NCBI GenBank assembly: GCA_946122785.1
Contig: CAMGYJ010000002.1
Location: 44,170,495-44,234,494, forward strand
Direction: 5' to 3'
Origin: Linum tenue
Lineage: Eukaryota > Streptophyta > Magnoliopsida > Malpighiales > Linaceae
Length of the DNA stretch: 64,000 nucleotides
Shown here: positions 46,907 through 59,689 of the stretch, in pieces
Layout of the letters: each line of letters starts with the position of its first letter
Position numbering within the stretch: position 1 is the first letter of the stretch
Translations under genes and position numbers: made by a program
Notes under the pieces: model-generated
Told to the model about the DNA's origin: nothing
The model's input: only the letters and a program-made list of their open reading frames with translations
Databases searched by the model: none

Positions 46907-48218
46907 TTAATATTATAGGGATTCAAAAGCAAATTAGTGCCACATCAGCACTTGACTTGCTCTCAACCATCCACGGTGGACAACTTTCAATTCTAATGAG
47001 TGCAGTTTTTTGGTTTTGCTTTAAATTATCAGCATTATCAATAAATGTAAATTAATTTAATGACAATGTTATCAGTCTTTCGGTTTGCTTCTATTCCTTT
47101 TCCTCGTAACATCTCTCTAAATATAAAATCCAACATTGACATATAATAAAATAAACAAATTGGGTCAATTCCAATAAAAAACAAACAAATTTCTCTCCTT
47201 ATTGTACAAAATTTTGAGATTTCTAACATTTATCATCTCTATTTTCTTTGCATAAAGATACAATAAAGGATATAATAAGGCATATTGAGTTTTTCTTTGT
47301 TTGCTGAAGAATAGAAGGCGAGAGTTAGAGGACAACGATTTGATGGGAAGCAATTGAGTAGTAATTTATTTTTGGGTTGTTGACGAACAAAAACATTCAT
47401 CTTTCCTTTATCCACAGTTGGTGATTGGTCTCTCTTTTTTCCAAAGATATACGACTACTTGCCTTCATACGACCAAGTTATATCCTTCTGTCATCTGGTA
47501 TCCCTTCCCATTGTTTTTTTTTTTTAATTTCTTCCGTATCACGGTTTGGGGTCATAAATTGTCCCACTCAATTCAATGATTTGTTGTTTTGTGATTCTCT
47601 ATTCTGTCTTACACTTTTATGTAAATAAGTAATAGATGGTTTGAAGGTTTAATTGACTTAGAGCATCTCTAATTGGGTTGACAAATTGATGGTTTTCCTT
47701 AGAAGCCTATGGCATCCCGATTCCTTAGCTACTGAATTAAAAAGTAGAGTTGTGAGGTTGTCACCTTACCAAACTCCATCGGATAATGTTTTTATGTTTG
47801 TTATGTTCACGAGTGGCATTCTATTTGCTAGATATACGTTGATGATCTTATCAATAAATAATTTGTAACAGAGGTTATAAGTAGAAGGGAATGTTTGTAC
47901 AAATGGTTACCATGGTAATTACCAAACCAAACAAGATAAAATTCTATTAACCATGGAATACAATATCATAACCAAACCGTCCAAAATAAAACAACAACCA
48001 AATTAGCCAAACTAAAGTTTAATTGGTTTGGTTAATTGGTTAACCAAATTTCTGATTAATGCATCAATTCACAATTTATATTTCGAATAAAACAATACAA
48101 TGTATATGAGAAAATATATGTCAATAGTATGGAGTTAATTAATTGTTGTGATTGTGTGAATTGAATTAGTCTCTTAGACTGTCTCCAACCATGGATGCCA
48201 AATTTGGAGAAGTGGGGG

Positions 48219-51200
48219 TGTCGCAACCGCACCTCCGAATCGGGGGACCCGTTGCGAACTGATCGGAGTCGCCATCGGTCTTATTTGTGGTGGATCGAAC
48301 ACCCATTTCCGGTTTTGAATATTTTTGTTAAAACCAGAATTCTGGTCTGCGAATTTTAGATCGTTCTAGGTTCGGGAGTACGGTTACGTGTGGGAAAGTG
48401 TATTCACACCACAACGCCCCAAATGGGTACTACTTAAATCGATAAGTTTTTTTTTTTAGATTGGGTGTTTCATTATTCGTAGCTTATTTGCATATTACTG
48501 CATTCAATTAAGCATTTTGTTATTACAATTTGAGCATACATCTATTGATGTAAAATCTCAAAAGTGAAGAAAGAGTTTTTTAATTAGTTGGACTCGAACC
48601 TATTGGTTGCCTACGTACCCGAGTAACCGGGATCAAAGTCCACGTAGTTCGTTTTTTTGAGCTATTTTGAAGAGGAACCATAATAATGTTTGAGATAATT
48701 ATGTGAGTTTCTCGAGGTATGTTTGGTAATTGAGTCGTTGATAATTTGAGTGAATTCTAATATATGATAAAAACACACAGTTCTACTAATATGTGATTTC
48801 ATATTAATGGTTATGTTTGCCAAAATGTAATTAGATGAATCAGTATGACATAACAAAGGAATAAAATAGATTATGCGTGTTGAAAGGAAAGTAGACATAT
48901 AAGTGATTTTGGTGATTTTGTATTAAGGATATCTAAAAATAAAATTTAGTAAGTTAATTAAATGGTAAGTTATAGCAAGGTGGCCAGAGGTAATTTTTAT
49001 GAAATTGGGAAGGTAATTAGGTCTTTGGTGGCCTCGTCTCACCTCACTTCCTCTCTCTTGGTTTCTCTTCTTTTCCCCTCTGTACGCACCAAAAAAAAAA
49101 AAAAAAAAAGAAAGAGAAGGGCCAGCGCCCTTTCCTTCTCTTGATCTCTTCTCTTCCCTCTTCTGTGCAAGAACTCGTCAACGGGAAGGCGACACCCCTC
49201 CGTTGATTTCCCTTCTCCTTTCCTCTGTACTGGCAGTGGAAAGAAGGAAAGAACAGAGGAACGACGACGAAAGTGGCGAGAAAGACGGCGAGTATCGATG
49301 CCGGAGATGATGACGACGGCGACGAAGGTGGTCGGAGTCGGAGTAGGTATTCTTGGGTTGCATGTCGGTTTTGGGGGTTGATTTTGTTTCTTTTGGGTTC
49401 TGATTATTCTTTTGTTTATGTGAATCCGGCGAAATCCAGAGAAAACGTGGAAGCGAAACTTCGATCGGACAGTAAGTCGCGATTTGGGGCTCGTATGCTC
49501 TGTTTTTTGTTTGATTCCAATTTGGGGTTGTTTTAATATTTGGGTTTAATGTTTTGTTTTTCTGGGTTTTCGATGATGGTGAGGGAAAGGAGGAGGTGTG
49601 AACGGAAAGGCGAGGAAGGCCGCCGGGCGCCCTGAGTTTCGTCGGCGGCGAGAATGACGACGAAGGTTAAACTTCCTTTTGGTGAGTTTTTTTTTATTTT
49701 TGGATTATCTCGTTTGCTTGGTCGACTCTAAATTAACTTCCGTTTTTTGCAGGTTTGAGAACTAGAATAGAATGGCTACTGATTTCAACTATGGTTTGAT
49801 TTAAATTTAGTGTTGATGATTTGGAGTTTTGATTTAGTCGATTCGATATTTGATTTATGGTCGTGAAAATTTCATTTAGGACTGGGGTGTGGGACTTTGA
49901 ACCACAAGAAAATACTCAGAATTACGGTTCAAGTTTCAGAATTTTTTAAACCGAACAAAGTGGAAAATGAACTTTTAAAAGACCATAAACACTGCTATTG
50001 CTTGTGGTTACTTTGTCTTTCGTTGATTTAGTTTCAAATTTGGGTTTTGAGTTTGTGATGGATGAAATATGGGGTTTGCTATGGTTAGACATGAGCCCTT
50101 AAAACCGAGAGAGCTATTCTAAAATAGCTTCATATAATCGAGTCTAATAAGTCTTCGAGTTCGTATTAGCTTATTATTATTAGCCGAATCTACCTTTGCT
50201 TATGGCATGAGTTGGATGTTAATTTAGCATTTATATATATGGTGAGTACAATAGACAAAACTGAGAAGAGGGAAACAAAGATAAAATTGCAGATCTAACT
50301 CTTGCTTGTAATGAGCTTAAGCATGGAAGTATTAAAATGACAAGATGAATTAGGCGTGGGCAACAGCCTTAGATGGAAAGCAATAAATCTGATGTGTTGG
50401 TTACTTTGCTAATATGGTGAAGTATGTCATCTTTTATTTTGCTTGGAGTGGATTCAGTATCATTGCTTTTAAGATTTATTAGAGTCAGATTGTAATTTGA
50501 CTGTGATTGACTGAGTTTGGTGCCTTTTTAAATCAATTTGGTCATTTGTAGTTTGATTGGTGGTAGATTGAGATTCCTCTTTTATACAAAATCAGTATGC
50601 CAGTGTTTGCTTGGAATTGATTGATTTGTTTTTGAGAAAACCTTAGATAACTAGCCTTAGATCCGGTGATGCAAATGATGATGATGGAAAGATGAAAAAA
50701 AGATTTAGGATACCCACCTGTTCGTGTAGTTTGGGGGAGGGGATGAAGCTGTTTTCCTCTGTCTTCGCTTGGTTTGACTGCTGGAAACTTATTGCCTCTT
50801 GTGGTGGGTCTTTTTGTGTGTAAGAAAAGAAGAAGGATGTTTGCTGTAGAGTTGCCGCCGCTCTCTGGCTGCTGCTGTCTTTTTTCTTTTTTTGTTGTTG
50901 ATGCTTGGTAACAAGAAGAAAACGTGGTATGGAGTCTTTTCTGTCTTTGACTGCTTTTTCGTTATGATGGTGACGTTTGTACGAGAAAGAAAGGGAGGAG
51001 GTAGAAGAAGGTTGCTCTTCTTTTGTATATTCTGTGAGTATTTGTTAGAGCCGAGCCGAAGGGGACAGAGGGAAGTCTATCTGTTCAGTTTTTGAGCTTA
51101 GTTTTTTGTCTGTGTGTGTTTAGCAGGGGAAATGGAAGGCGTTGGGGAATGATCAAGAGAAGAAGAAGAAGAAGAAGAAGAAGAAGAAGAAGAAGAAGAA

Positions 51201-52043
51201 GAAGAAGAGGAGAGGGGGTCTGCTCCATGTCCCTTTCCTGGTTTGTGGGTTTTCTTTTTGTTGTCTTTCTTCCTCTCTCTCTCTTTGTGCAAGAACCGAA
51301 GATGAAAAGAGGAAGAGAAGATCTGTTCTTCCCAGTGGAAAAGGAAAGAAGAAGTAGTAGGAAGAGAAGAACCCTCTGTTTTTTTGTTTTCGTCTGTCAT
51401 AAGAGGTCCATCTCCCCCCTTTGTAAGAGCCATGGGGCTCCCTTTTTATAGGAAAAATGGCTACTTGTGCGCCAAGTTTTGCTACAGTAGTGGTCTGGAT
51501 TTGGGTCTGACCAGTTTGGGTTTGGTCAGACCTGATTGGGTTGGCTGACTTTGACTTTTGTTGACTAAATTGACCGAAAGTTGACTATGCCTTGATTTAT
51601 TTTATTGTTGTATTTTGTTTGTAAATTTAATGGAATAGCATTGTGTTTGTGATTTTTATTTATATTTGATTTAATTCGAATTTAGTTTAATAATATGTTT
51701 ATTTATCTTTTCTTAATTCGAATATTTTTATTGCTTCAAAATCAAAGTACAATCCTCACCCCGTCCAAAATCGTAAGAACCAATTCATCAAAGATCAATT
51801 CACAAATTGCCTAATTCGTCAAATCAAAGCAACACAACTCAACTCTTTCACTATCAATTATATTGTTCGAGATTTACTATTGCTTAATTTCGTCAAGTTA
51901 TGGCAAAAATAAAAAAAACCATCACAAGCACTACAAATATCACAAACACTACATTTAAGATTTGCTACTGCAAACTTTAAACAAAACACTAAAATTATCT
52001 AATTAAATATATGTTCTAGCCCGGACAAAAAGTGGTGTCTACA
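48219..52043 (-). repeat. Reversed solo LTR related to the 13.4-kb element
   Basis: It begins TGTCGCAACCGC and ends GGTGTCTACA, i.e. the reverse complement of TGTAGACACC...GTTGCGACA. A 5-bp GGGGG duplication lies at 48214-48218 and 52044-52048. Shared blocks with the Ogre-like LTR include GTGGGAAAGTGTATTCACAC, TTGGTTGCCTACGTACCCGA and the TATA box (reverse, 51443-51450). It is 3,825 bp with no internal region, as left by recombination between two LTRs. It is clearly more diverged than the two LTRs of the intact element are from each other. Confidence 0.88.
51157..51208 (+). repeat. (AAG)n microsatellite in the solo LTR
   Basis: About 16 perfect AAG/AGA units in what would be the transcribed leader of the reversed LTR (CTT on its own strand). 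Confidence 0.95.
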
Positions 52044-53837
52044 GGGGGTTTTCCCCTTTTTTTGATCTCCAACCCAACAAAAAGTGGGGATGCAAATTTG
52101 GAGAATGGGAGTTGGGGTGGATAGATAGCCGGAGAAATAGAAGGGAAGGCAAAAATGCATCCTGCAAGTGGTGGTTTTGATTGGTTGGTTTGGACTTGGA
52201 AATGCAAAAAGGTCTATCGCGGGACCCTCCACTTTCCAGCTGCTTTATTCTTTTTTTTTTTTTTCATTTCCTTTCTTAATTTTTGATTGGTTGGTTTTGA
52301 TTTGGGAAGGTAAATTTAGAAGGTATAGGGTAGGAGCAAATATTGTATTTTGAGAGGCAAAGATGAATGTTTGAGAATTTGGGAAGCTAAATTTAGATTT
52401 TGGGTTGAAGTTAGTCTTAGCAATTATAATAAGTTGAAAAAGATTTTTCTTTCAAGTTTTCATCTAATATATTGTATGAGTTATATCTAAATCGGGCGTT
52501 TATATATCATAATGTACACTCTATAAATACAAATATACATTAGAGGAACAATATTGAGCTTTATTGGTAATGAGCCTAAAAGGAAGGAATGTTTGGCTCT
52601 CGAGTCGTTATGCCAAGTATTAAATATGTGTATATAATATATATTAGATATATGGATAGTTACTTAACTGGTTAATTTGGTTTGATTGGTTAGGAATTTC
52701 TGAAACCAAACAAGCTAAAATTTGTAACCATCCCAAACCAATTATCCAGATTAACCAAACCAAATTAGCCAAACACTACCGGTTACCACGGTAACTACAC
52801 CGTTTGAACACCCCTAGGAATGTATGTGGAGTGATGGTGTCTATTGGCTACTATGTCGATGTTCTTTCAAATTTTACATGTTTTCAATGACCTTTGTTTA
52901 TTTCCTTAGGGTAGATTTTGGCCTAATTGAATCACTAATTAAATTTTTTTGATTTTGGACTTTGTTTCTTACCAACTAATGTTTAATTGATGCATCAAAC
53001 TCCGTTCATGAATTAGGACTGTGCAAGATAGAATGTATTGAGTTGTATTGTGCATTATATGTTTATATGGTTATTAGGGGAAAAAGCAACATTCCAAATC
53101 CAAGAGGATATGTAGCCCTCTACTAAATATAAATTATATTTATATGTGGTTTACATTACTGAATATTATTTTAATAAATTAGTGACGACTGATATTTTTA
53201 CATGTGGTTTGTTTCTCTATAACATTTCAAAAATAAATTAAATGAGTAAATAGAATATTGATGATGTCGATGATAATGTGGTTCCTTGCTCTCTCAAAAT
53301 TACACACAACAAATATTGCAAAATAATAATGAGATTTAGGTCATAATTTTTTGATTATCATGTACCAGTCAACCAGAAGGGAGAGAAAAGTTATTCAATT
53401 ATTCTTTTTATTAATTATAACTTATTTGCTTATTTTAACATCTTCATTTGTTGACTTTAAATATTTGAACTTCTTTATCATTTTTGCGAGCTAAAAACTA
53501 ATATCTAATTTTATATATCGCCGAATCCGATAAAAATCAACACGTGATCTAATTATTTCCATTTTTTGTGATTTTGACATTCAATACTTATATAGCGGGT
53601 TCGATACAAAATTATATATTAATAAAGAAAGATATATAGAGAAATAAATAAATAATTTCATAATAAATGAAAGATATAAAAATGTGAAACAATAGCTGAA
53701 ACAAGACAAGTGAGATTAACAATTTCATATATTATAGTATAACATTCATGAACCATTAAAATTTTTGGATATTACAAGTTAAAATAAATAAGAAAATCAA
53801 ACAAAATACTCCACCCAATGGGCGGATAAAAAACTAG

Positions 53838-55020
53838 TTACTTAAAACCTTAATGACACCAAACTCCTACAACATCTTCTTCCTCTTCTGTGTGATAGAA
53901 AGAGAGGAGATCTATGATAATTGGGAAGCAGAGTACTTTATGAAAAGTGAGAGAGAGAAGTATAAGCACATTGAGAGAGGAATGAGGGACAAATGATTAA
54001 ACAAATAATAGAGGGATGGAGAAAGGATGTGAGAGAAAGGAAATCAAATAAAAGGGCATTTAAATCAAATTTTGTCCTCCATTTTAATGAAATAAATTGA
54101 CAAAAGACAGTGTAAAATTACAAAACAATCACTTTGGTGATGTGACTCTAACCCTGTGTTCTTTTAAGGTGGAAAAGGGGTGAGGAAAATAATAGGGAAG
54201 AAAGTTGGAGTTTCAATGTATTTTCCTCCATTCTTGAAAAAATAAACAATGTGTATGAAAAGGAAAATGTACAGACAATATACTGTGAAATCCACCCCTC
54301 TGATTTGGAAAGAAAATGGGGGGGGGGGTTTAATTCTATATATGTTGGTAATGGTTGGGCATGATTTTGATTAATTTTCTATGTTCTAGTGATTTACTAC
54401 TTTTTTTGTTTGCGCTTCATCGTTGTAAGAAATTAAATATGTATTAAATCGAGTTAAAATGAACGAGATTTTATATCGTTTAATTTTTTTAATAGTTAAC
54501 CAAATTAACAAGAAAAAATGAAACGACTTGACAATAATACGAATATAAAAATTTTAAGCGGATACAGATTTGTGTATGTGTAGTGTGATTTGTTGTATGT
54601 TTACGTTTTTAGTGTGTATGTTCACAATAAAATAGCGAACAAAATTTTAACAATAGGTTCACAAAAATATTTCAAATCATCTACTTTTAATTTTTAATAG
54701 TGAACAAAATTAGTAAGAAACTAAAAAATTCATTCACATAACCAATGAAAATAATATCAACATAAAATCAATTTATTTTACTATTATATACACAATAAAA
54801 TGACATATCCATCACAATCCCAATATACATTTTCTTTCCCACTTTCCTCCATGAAACACCATTTTCTTTCCAATTTCCTTCACCTCCAAATTGTCCCTCC
54901 CCTCCATTTTCCTCCCTCCCTTCGGAAACATATGATAAGAAAAAGTAGCCGACGGCTTTGTGTTTAAAAAAATATTACCCAAAATACCATAGTAAGAAAA
55001 ATATTTCCAAATCTACCGTC
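53838..55020. other. AT-rich non-coding interval
   Basis: No coding signal. From about 54,150 to 54,930 both borders carry GGAAAAGG/GGAGGAAAATGG-type purine tracts in inverted orientation, perhaps a decayed MITE. A G10 run lies at about 54,319. Confidence 0.4.
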
Positions 55021-55027
55021 GTAAAAG

Positions 55028-55180
55028 ACTAATTGGGGCGCACACGCCCCAATTGACTTTGATGACAATGAAGAAGATAAATTGAGGCGTGCACGCCTTT
55101 ATTGGTTTATAGGGAGTCAGAAAGACTAACTGAGGCGAGAAAATTCCAATTGTTATTTTTCTCGCCTCAATTGGTCTTTT
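55028..55180. repeat. Fragment of the GGGGCG-type TIR element
   Basis: AATTGGGGCGCACACGCCCC then AATTGACTTTGATGA matches the end of the element at 25499-26460. Further short palindromes follow (GAGGCGTGCACGCCTT, and GAGGCGAGAAAA paired with TTTTTCTCGCCTC). Confidence 0.55.
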
Positions 55181-56041
55181 TCACGCCCATCGCTTTTAAA
55201 AACGACGATCTCTTCTTGTTCCTCCTTCAAACTCTAACCAGGCGCCGAAGAATCGCCGGAAATCCTTTCCTCCATCAATATCCTCCACCCAAGGTTGTCA
55301 ACCCGCGGGTCGACCCACTTTGACGCTGACAGGGTGGGAAAAACGAGTTGCGCGCACCCGCCGGGTCGACCGCTACAAGGTATTGGGTTGGAGGTCAAAT
55401 TTTGTCATTTTTTACTTTGGTTTGCGAAATGTGCCTATTTTCCGATTTTTCTTTTCGTCTAACTCAATCTGTGGAATCCTTTTTTTTTTTCCAAGGCAAG
55501 CCCAAAGGGCATGGGACAAAGACTCGACACGATTACAAGACCGACTACGGTAGTATGTCGGATGCAATCAGACTACGATGAAAGAGCTTGTTAAGAACTA
55601 CTTGGGCAGCTCTGAAGAGCTCCGAGGAGCAAATACACGACACTGACGGGGAAAAACAAAAATAAAACCCCAACGTCTCCAAGATACTCCCGCTAGCGAG
55701 TGTAGTTTCCTTCGACGAAGTATGCCGGATGACCAGTATCGAGGTACCACAAAAACCACAACAAAGAAAAGAAAAATGCATTAGCAATCTTTGACGGAAC
55801 ATGCTTAATTGATCTCTTAAATTTGATGAAGCGAATAAAATCGAATTATCACCTGATAGATCGATGAAAATTATTGCACGTCCTTCAATTATTTTCATAC
55901 CATATGAGCACCTGCAAATGACTAATTTATTTTCCTTTTATATTTATGACTGATATGAGTTTAGTAATCTAATTAATTTATTATTTTTGAGAAATAAGCG
56001 ATAGTGACAAATCTGTGGAATCCTTAGTTGAACATTTATTT
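55181..56041. other. Gene-like but unassigned interval
   Basis: GC-rich at first (CCCGCGGGTCGACCC near 55,300), then a minus-strand open stretch at 55,545-55,898 with no recognisable protein. Probably transposon-derived. Confidence 0.3.
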
Positions 56042-56160
56042 ACCGACCAAACCGAATTATAATTCGGTTCGAATTCGGTTTGAGGTTTGGGAGAATTCGG
56101 AGACCCGGTATTCATAATTTCGGTTCGGTCGAAACCGAACCGACCGAATGCCCACCCCTA
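56042..56160. mobile_element. Orphan hAT-like terminus
   Basis: Ending in GCCCACCCCTA (on the other strand TAGGGGTGGGCATTCGGTCG) with many CCGAA/TTCGG motifs, this is a typical non-autonomous hAT end. A matching opposite end was not found. Confidence 0.5.
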
Positions 56161-56242
56161 CTATCAGAGGTAGCTAATCTTCACCTCAGCAGATAATGCA
56201 ATGTAGCAAATGCCATTAGTCTTATTTTTCACTTTATTATAA

Positions 56243-56272
56243 CTAGAAAATTGACCCGCGCTCTGCGACGGG
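56243..56272 (-). mobile_element. Helitron 3' terminus (minus strand)
   Basis: The minus strand reads a stem CCCG-CGC-AGA-GCG-CGGG with one bulged T (56272-56255), then TCAATTTT and CTAG (56246-56243) followed by T. The matching TC end should lie to the right, but I did not find it. Confidence 0.6.
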
Positions 56273-58873
56273 TTCTTAAAAGAAAATGAATTAACAATCA
56301 GAACAATATATCTTAAATTGAGTTAAGCGTCAGTAGTGATATGAAAGGAATCATACATTACCTTGAATTGTATGTACTTAGGATCATAATTAACTTCTTA
56401 ATTAATTTCATTAGCCTTTAGGAAATTGGATATGATTTTGAAGTAAATAGTTGGATTTACAACCATACAATGTGATCTTTGATTGAATAAATAGTTGGAC
56501 TGTAGGAATTGATTTATGCCCTATATATCTACAATCATTTCGATGGTTTCTTTCACAATAGTTTTCTCAAAATTGTCTAGTGTTGACATGCACGACACTA
56601 ACAACATAAGTAACTCCAAATAACCAACATCATTTGAAACTTCTATCCAATTTAGAAAGTGTAGTATGAAGACCTAGCAAAAGTTAATTGTGAGCTTAAT
56701 TACAATGAATGATATGTCCTGATTCATTATACCACATGCTATAGGGGGAAGTGATACTTCATTAATAAAGAACATAGATATTTAGCCGGCGCTTTGTAGT
56801 GGACATGTAGGCAACGGCTTGATTTACATCATTCATTACTTGCTGACTTTTGCGATGGGAGGCTCCAAGTTCACGATTACAATTAGAACTTGTTGCATTG
56901 GTCGAAGTGAGTTGAAGTGTTTTAGTCCATTATTAATAGTTTTGTTTATACTTGGGCTCTCCTGTAATGTAACTCTTTTATTGGCTTAAAAGCCTCCATC
57001 GAATCAAAAACTGAACTAAACTTTCAACAATACCATTAATGCATCAGTTCGTCCAAACCCCAAGTGTACCACACTTATACTATCAACCTATTTACTTAAC
57101 CTTAAAATTAATTGTGAAATCCTGCAATGACCATGAACTATTGTGTGATTGTGTCAGTTTAACATTTCCTACTTTTGATTGCTACATATATCTGCCAATC
57201 TCTTCTATTATTAAAATGCATGGCTATTGTTCCCTCCTAAGTCTCCCTTACTATTTTTTTGGAGAGATGTCTCCCTTTTTTATGACAATCCTTGAATTGA
57301 AAGAATAAACTAAAGTAGGAAATGTCTGATTCAAGTTCAGATCTTTCAATTACGATCTGATTCAAGAACAAACTAAATAATAAATCAAACCCAATACATT
57401 CGTCTGCTACTGAGCCATCATTTTGTAATCTTCTCCATCAAATACCAGGCCTGGCGAACAGTCTACTTGTGACTGCAAAATCTCCCTTCCTCATTTCTAG
57501 ATCTCTACATTCCGGCAAGCAGTCGAGTCGACTTTCTTCTCAATCAAATCCACTAAGAACCAATTCCCAACAAAGTGAAGAATCGACCCCCAACTGTGAA
57601 GCTACCGTTCTCTGTATGGTTGATGGACCAAAAGTCCAAAACCATGCACTTAAAAGTTAAAACAACAAAAGATCAAACCTGAGCAAGGAAACTCGGTCAT
57701 TGTCACTAAAATTAAGCATGAATAATACTGCCTAATTTTGATGTATACCACATTATTATGCTTCCACAGAGTATTTTCAATGCATGCAAATTTACAAATA
57801 TCATGTTAAGTCTTCTTCTATTTTATAATTCATCTTATATATGACCAAGGCAATGCACCTGGTTTAAGAAATATACTGCAATTTCAGAAGCCCAAGCTTA
57901 ACACTTTTCATGATTATTACAAAACCAGCAATAGACAAACTATACAGAGCACTTATTTGAGAGGTTATCACTTATCAAGCAAAAATAGGAACAATGCAGT
58001 GGCATATGGCTGGATCATATCACTGTAGTTTGGTACAAAGGCAGACTTAATTGACTCACTGGATGATAAACAAACGTTAAAGTTATGTCTGTGTGAGTTG
58101 AAGCTGTTTGTATCAAAGTTCATCTCTTATCGCACTCTTGAATTTCACCAATGAATGAATCAACCATATGAAAGATAGAAAACTTATGATTTTGTAGCTG
58201 TTTCGTTCAAACACGAATCATCAATGACAAAATCAGAGATGATAATCTTACATCTTTGTAAACGTGATATGATTCTTCCATTCCCTATGAAACACCAATC
58301 AGAAGATACTTTGTGTTAATGGAACTTAACTACAGAAAACCATCCCAAAGAAAAACAAAATGATGGTACGAGCAATCATAAACAAAAAGCAACCTAACCT
58401 AAGTGATTACCAGAACCCTACCTAGAAGATTAACTAAAGATACCCATGACTATGAGACCATACGTTACTCCCAAATAAATTAAACCAAATCCATGTACTA
58501 CAGAAGTGGTTTCATGCTACGAAGAAAGTTAAATGTACAACAATAACAGCATTGCAGCCCATTACGGCTGCTGACCACCAACATAAGTTAACAACTTGAT
58601 TCCTAATATCCATATCAATTTCGAAACCAAACTGATACAACTACTACATCAAACAAATCAATTGGACAAATGGGGACATAATTTAGCACCAAGCTTTAGA
58701 GGCATTATACAAAGCGTTAATCTTTTAAATCATTCCCAGCAACTAATTCACAAACAAAGCATTTACAAATGGAACTACAAAATTCGAATGGGAGACAACA
58801 TAACAGAGACATGTTTACCTTGTCAAACATAGGGAAGGAAGAGGATGAGCTTTTTAGATTCACCATGACGACT
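56273..58873. other. Non-coding interval
   Basis: AT-rich with no convincing ORF. The last few hundred bases are probably the 3' UTR of the minus-strand gene at 58874-59158. The rest may include the body of the Helitron ending at 56243. Confidence 0.4.
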
Positions 58874-59158
58874 CTATCCGGTCAAAGATAGTCCCCGGCT
58901 TTGCTTTGTAGCGTCATCAATGGAATATAACTCTTCCGTGATCGATGTTTCTCTGCTAGCAATCCCTGAGGAAGAGTTTCCACGGAGGAATCCCATGCTA
59001 GCTGGCTCCGAAGCTGAGAAACCACCATTCCCCATCTCCGGATCTATCAACCGCTCTATCAAATAAATCACACCAACGACGCACGCCACCATTGCAAATA
59101 TCAGGTTTGGTTTTTCGTCACCTAGGGATTTTCCAAGGGGTTTAGATTTCCTCTTCAA
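58874..59158 (-). CDS. Small single-pass membrane protein, conserved-looking, function unknown
   Basis: 94 residues in one open frame. It starts with a basic cytosolic-type N-terminus (MKRKSKPLGKSLGDEKPN), then one membrane segment at about residues 19-37 (LIFAMVACVVGVIYLIERLI), then a Ser/Gly-rich, mildly acidic tail. No cleavable signal peptide is evident. The upstream 200 bases on the minus strand are GC-richer than the surroundings and contain a short upstream ORF overlapping the start (59155-59358), as in a 5' UTR. No transposon features are seen. I do not recognise a named family; the composition and clean frame suggest a real gene. Confidence 0.6.
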   Translation of the reverse strand: MKRKSKPLGKSLGDEKPNLIFAMVACVVGVIYLIERLIDPEMGNGGFSASEPASMGFLRGNSSSGIASRETSITEELYSIDDATKQSRGLSLTG

Positions 59159-59399
59159 CGGATTTCAAAAGGGGAGAAGAGGAGAAGAGGGATCGAGTAA
59201 CAACGGATCAGGGGAAGTCCCGGAATCCCTTTCCTCGGATCCAATTCCTCTGCTCCTTTCGATCGATCAAACTTCGGCAGCCGCCAGGGGATAGAGTAAG
59301 AGGAGACGGAAGGGGAAAACATAATCGATAGTTGAGATCTAAAGTTGAAAAGAATCAACGGTGATCCGCGTGGCTGTAGGGAGCATACGGTAAACTCGC

Positions 59400-59689
59400 C
59401 CGCATCCCATTGGACCCCTTAAATGAAACAGGCGCTATTTATTATCTAATGATATGCTTCTTGTCTGGCTACCGTTATAAGAACGAAGTGGGAGTTGCAA
59501 TTCGGGACAAAAGAAGAGATCCCTTTTGGATAATGAATTATTAGATATTAACACTTTTTTGTGTACATATTATATGCAGAGATGGGGTTCTCCTAGTGGA
59601 AGGTGGTGAATACAACAAGTTTTTGTATTATGCACAAGTTTAATGGACGATGATGCAGACAAATTTCGGAAGTTATAGGGCTATTTCTT
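59400..59689. other. Intergenic or promoter-side interval
   Basis: Upstream of the minus-strand gene and before the BTB-type pseudogene; no motif that I can support. Confidence 0.4.

Larger units (their letters stand above)
47895..52815. mobile_element. hAT-like remnant split by a solo LTR
   Basis: The right end, read on the other strand, is TAGGGGTGTTCAAACGGTG then GTTACCGTGGTAACC. The left end (ACAAATGGTTACCATGGTAA) matches only from the inner part, so its terminus is decayed. GGAATGT occurs at both outer borders (about 47,888 and 52,816), a possible target duplication. AACCAAA/TTTGGTT motifs fill both ends. Confidence 0.45.
46907..53837 (+). mobile_element. Second Helitron of the same family, with nested insertions
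   Basis: The left part, TAATATTATAGGGATTCAAA then AGTGCCACATCAGCACTTGA, matches the inner Helitron's 5' region (GGCAATTCAAAAGC, TGCCACATAAGCACTTGG), but its first bases are missing. The right end has a stem CCaCCC AAT GGGcGG (53811-53825), then ATAAAAAA and CTAG (53834-53837) plus T. The inner Helitron probably inserted about 10 bases into this one, leaving TCTTCTATCTA at about 44,164-44,174 as its original start. Inside are a hAT-like remnant and a solo LTR. Confidence 0.55.

Noticed and set aside
48580..48660. Possible tRNA gene (GGACTCGAACCTATTGGTTG)
   Set aside because: No cloverleaf could be completed, and the sequence is part of the Ogre-like LTR, present in the other LTRs as well.
51092..51451. 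Arg- or Ser-rich ORFs (poly-Arg, poly-Ser, poly-Lys)
   Set aside because: Translations of the (AAG)n microsatellite in three frames.
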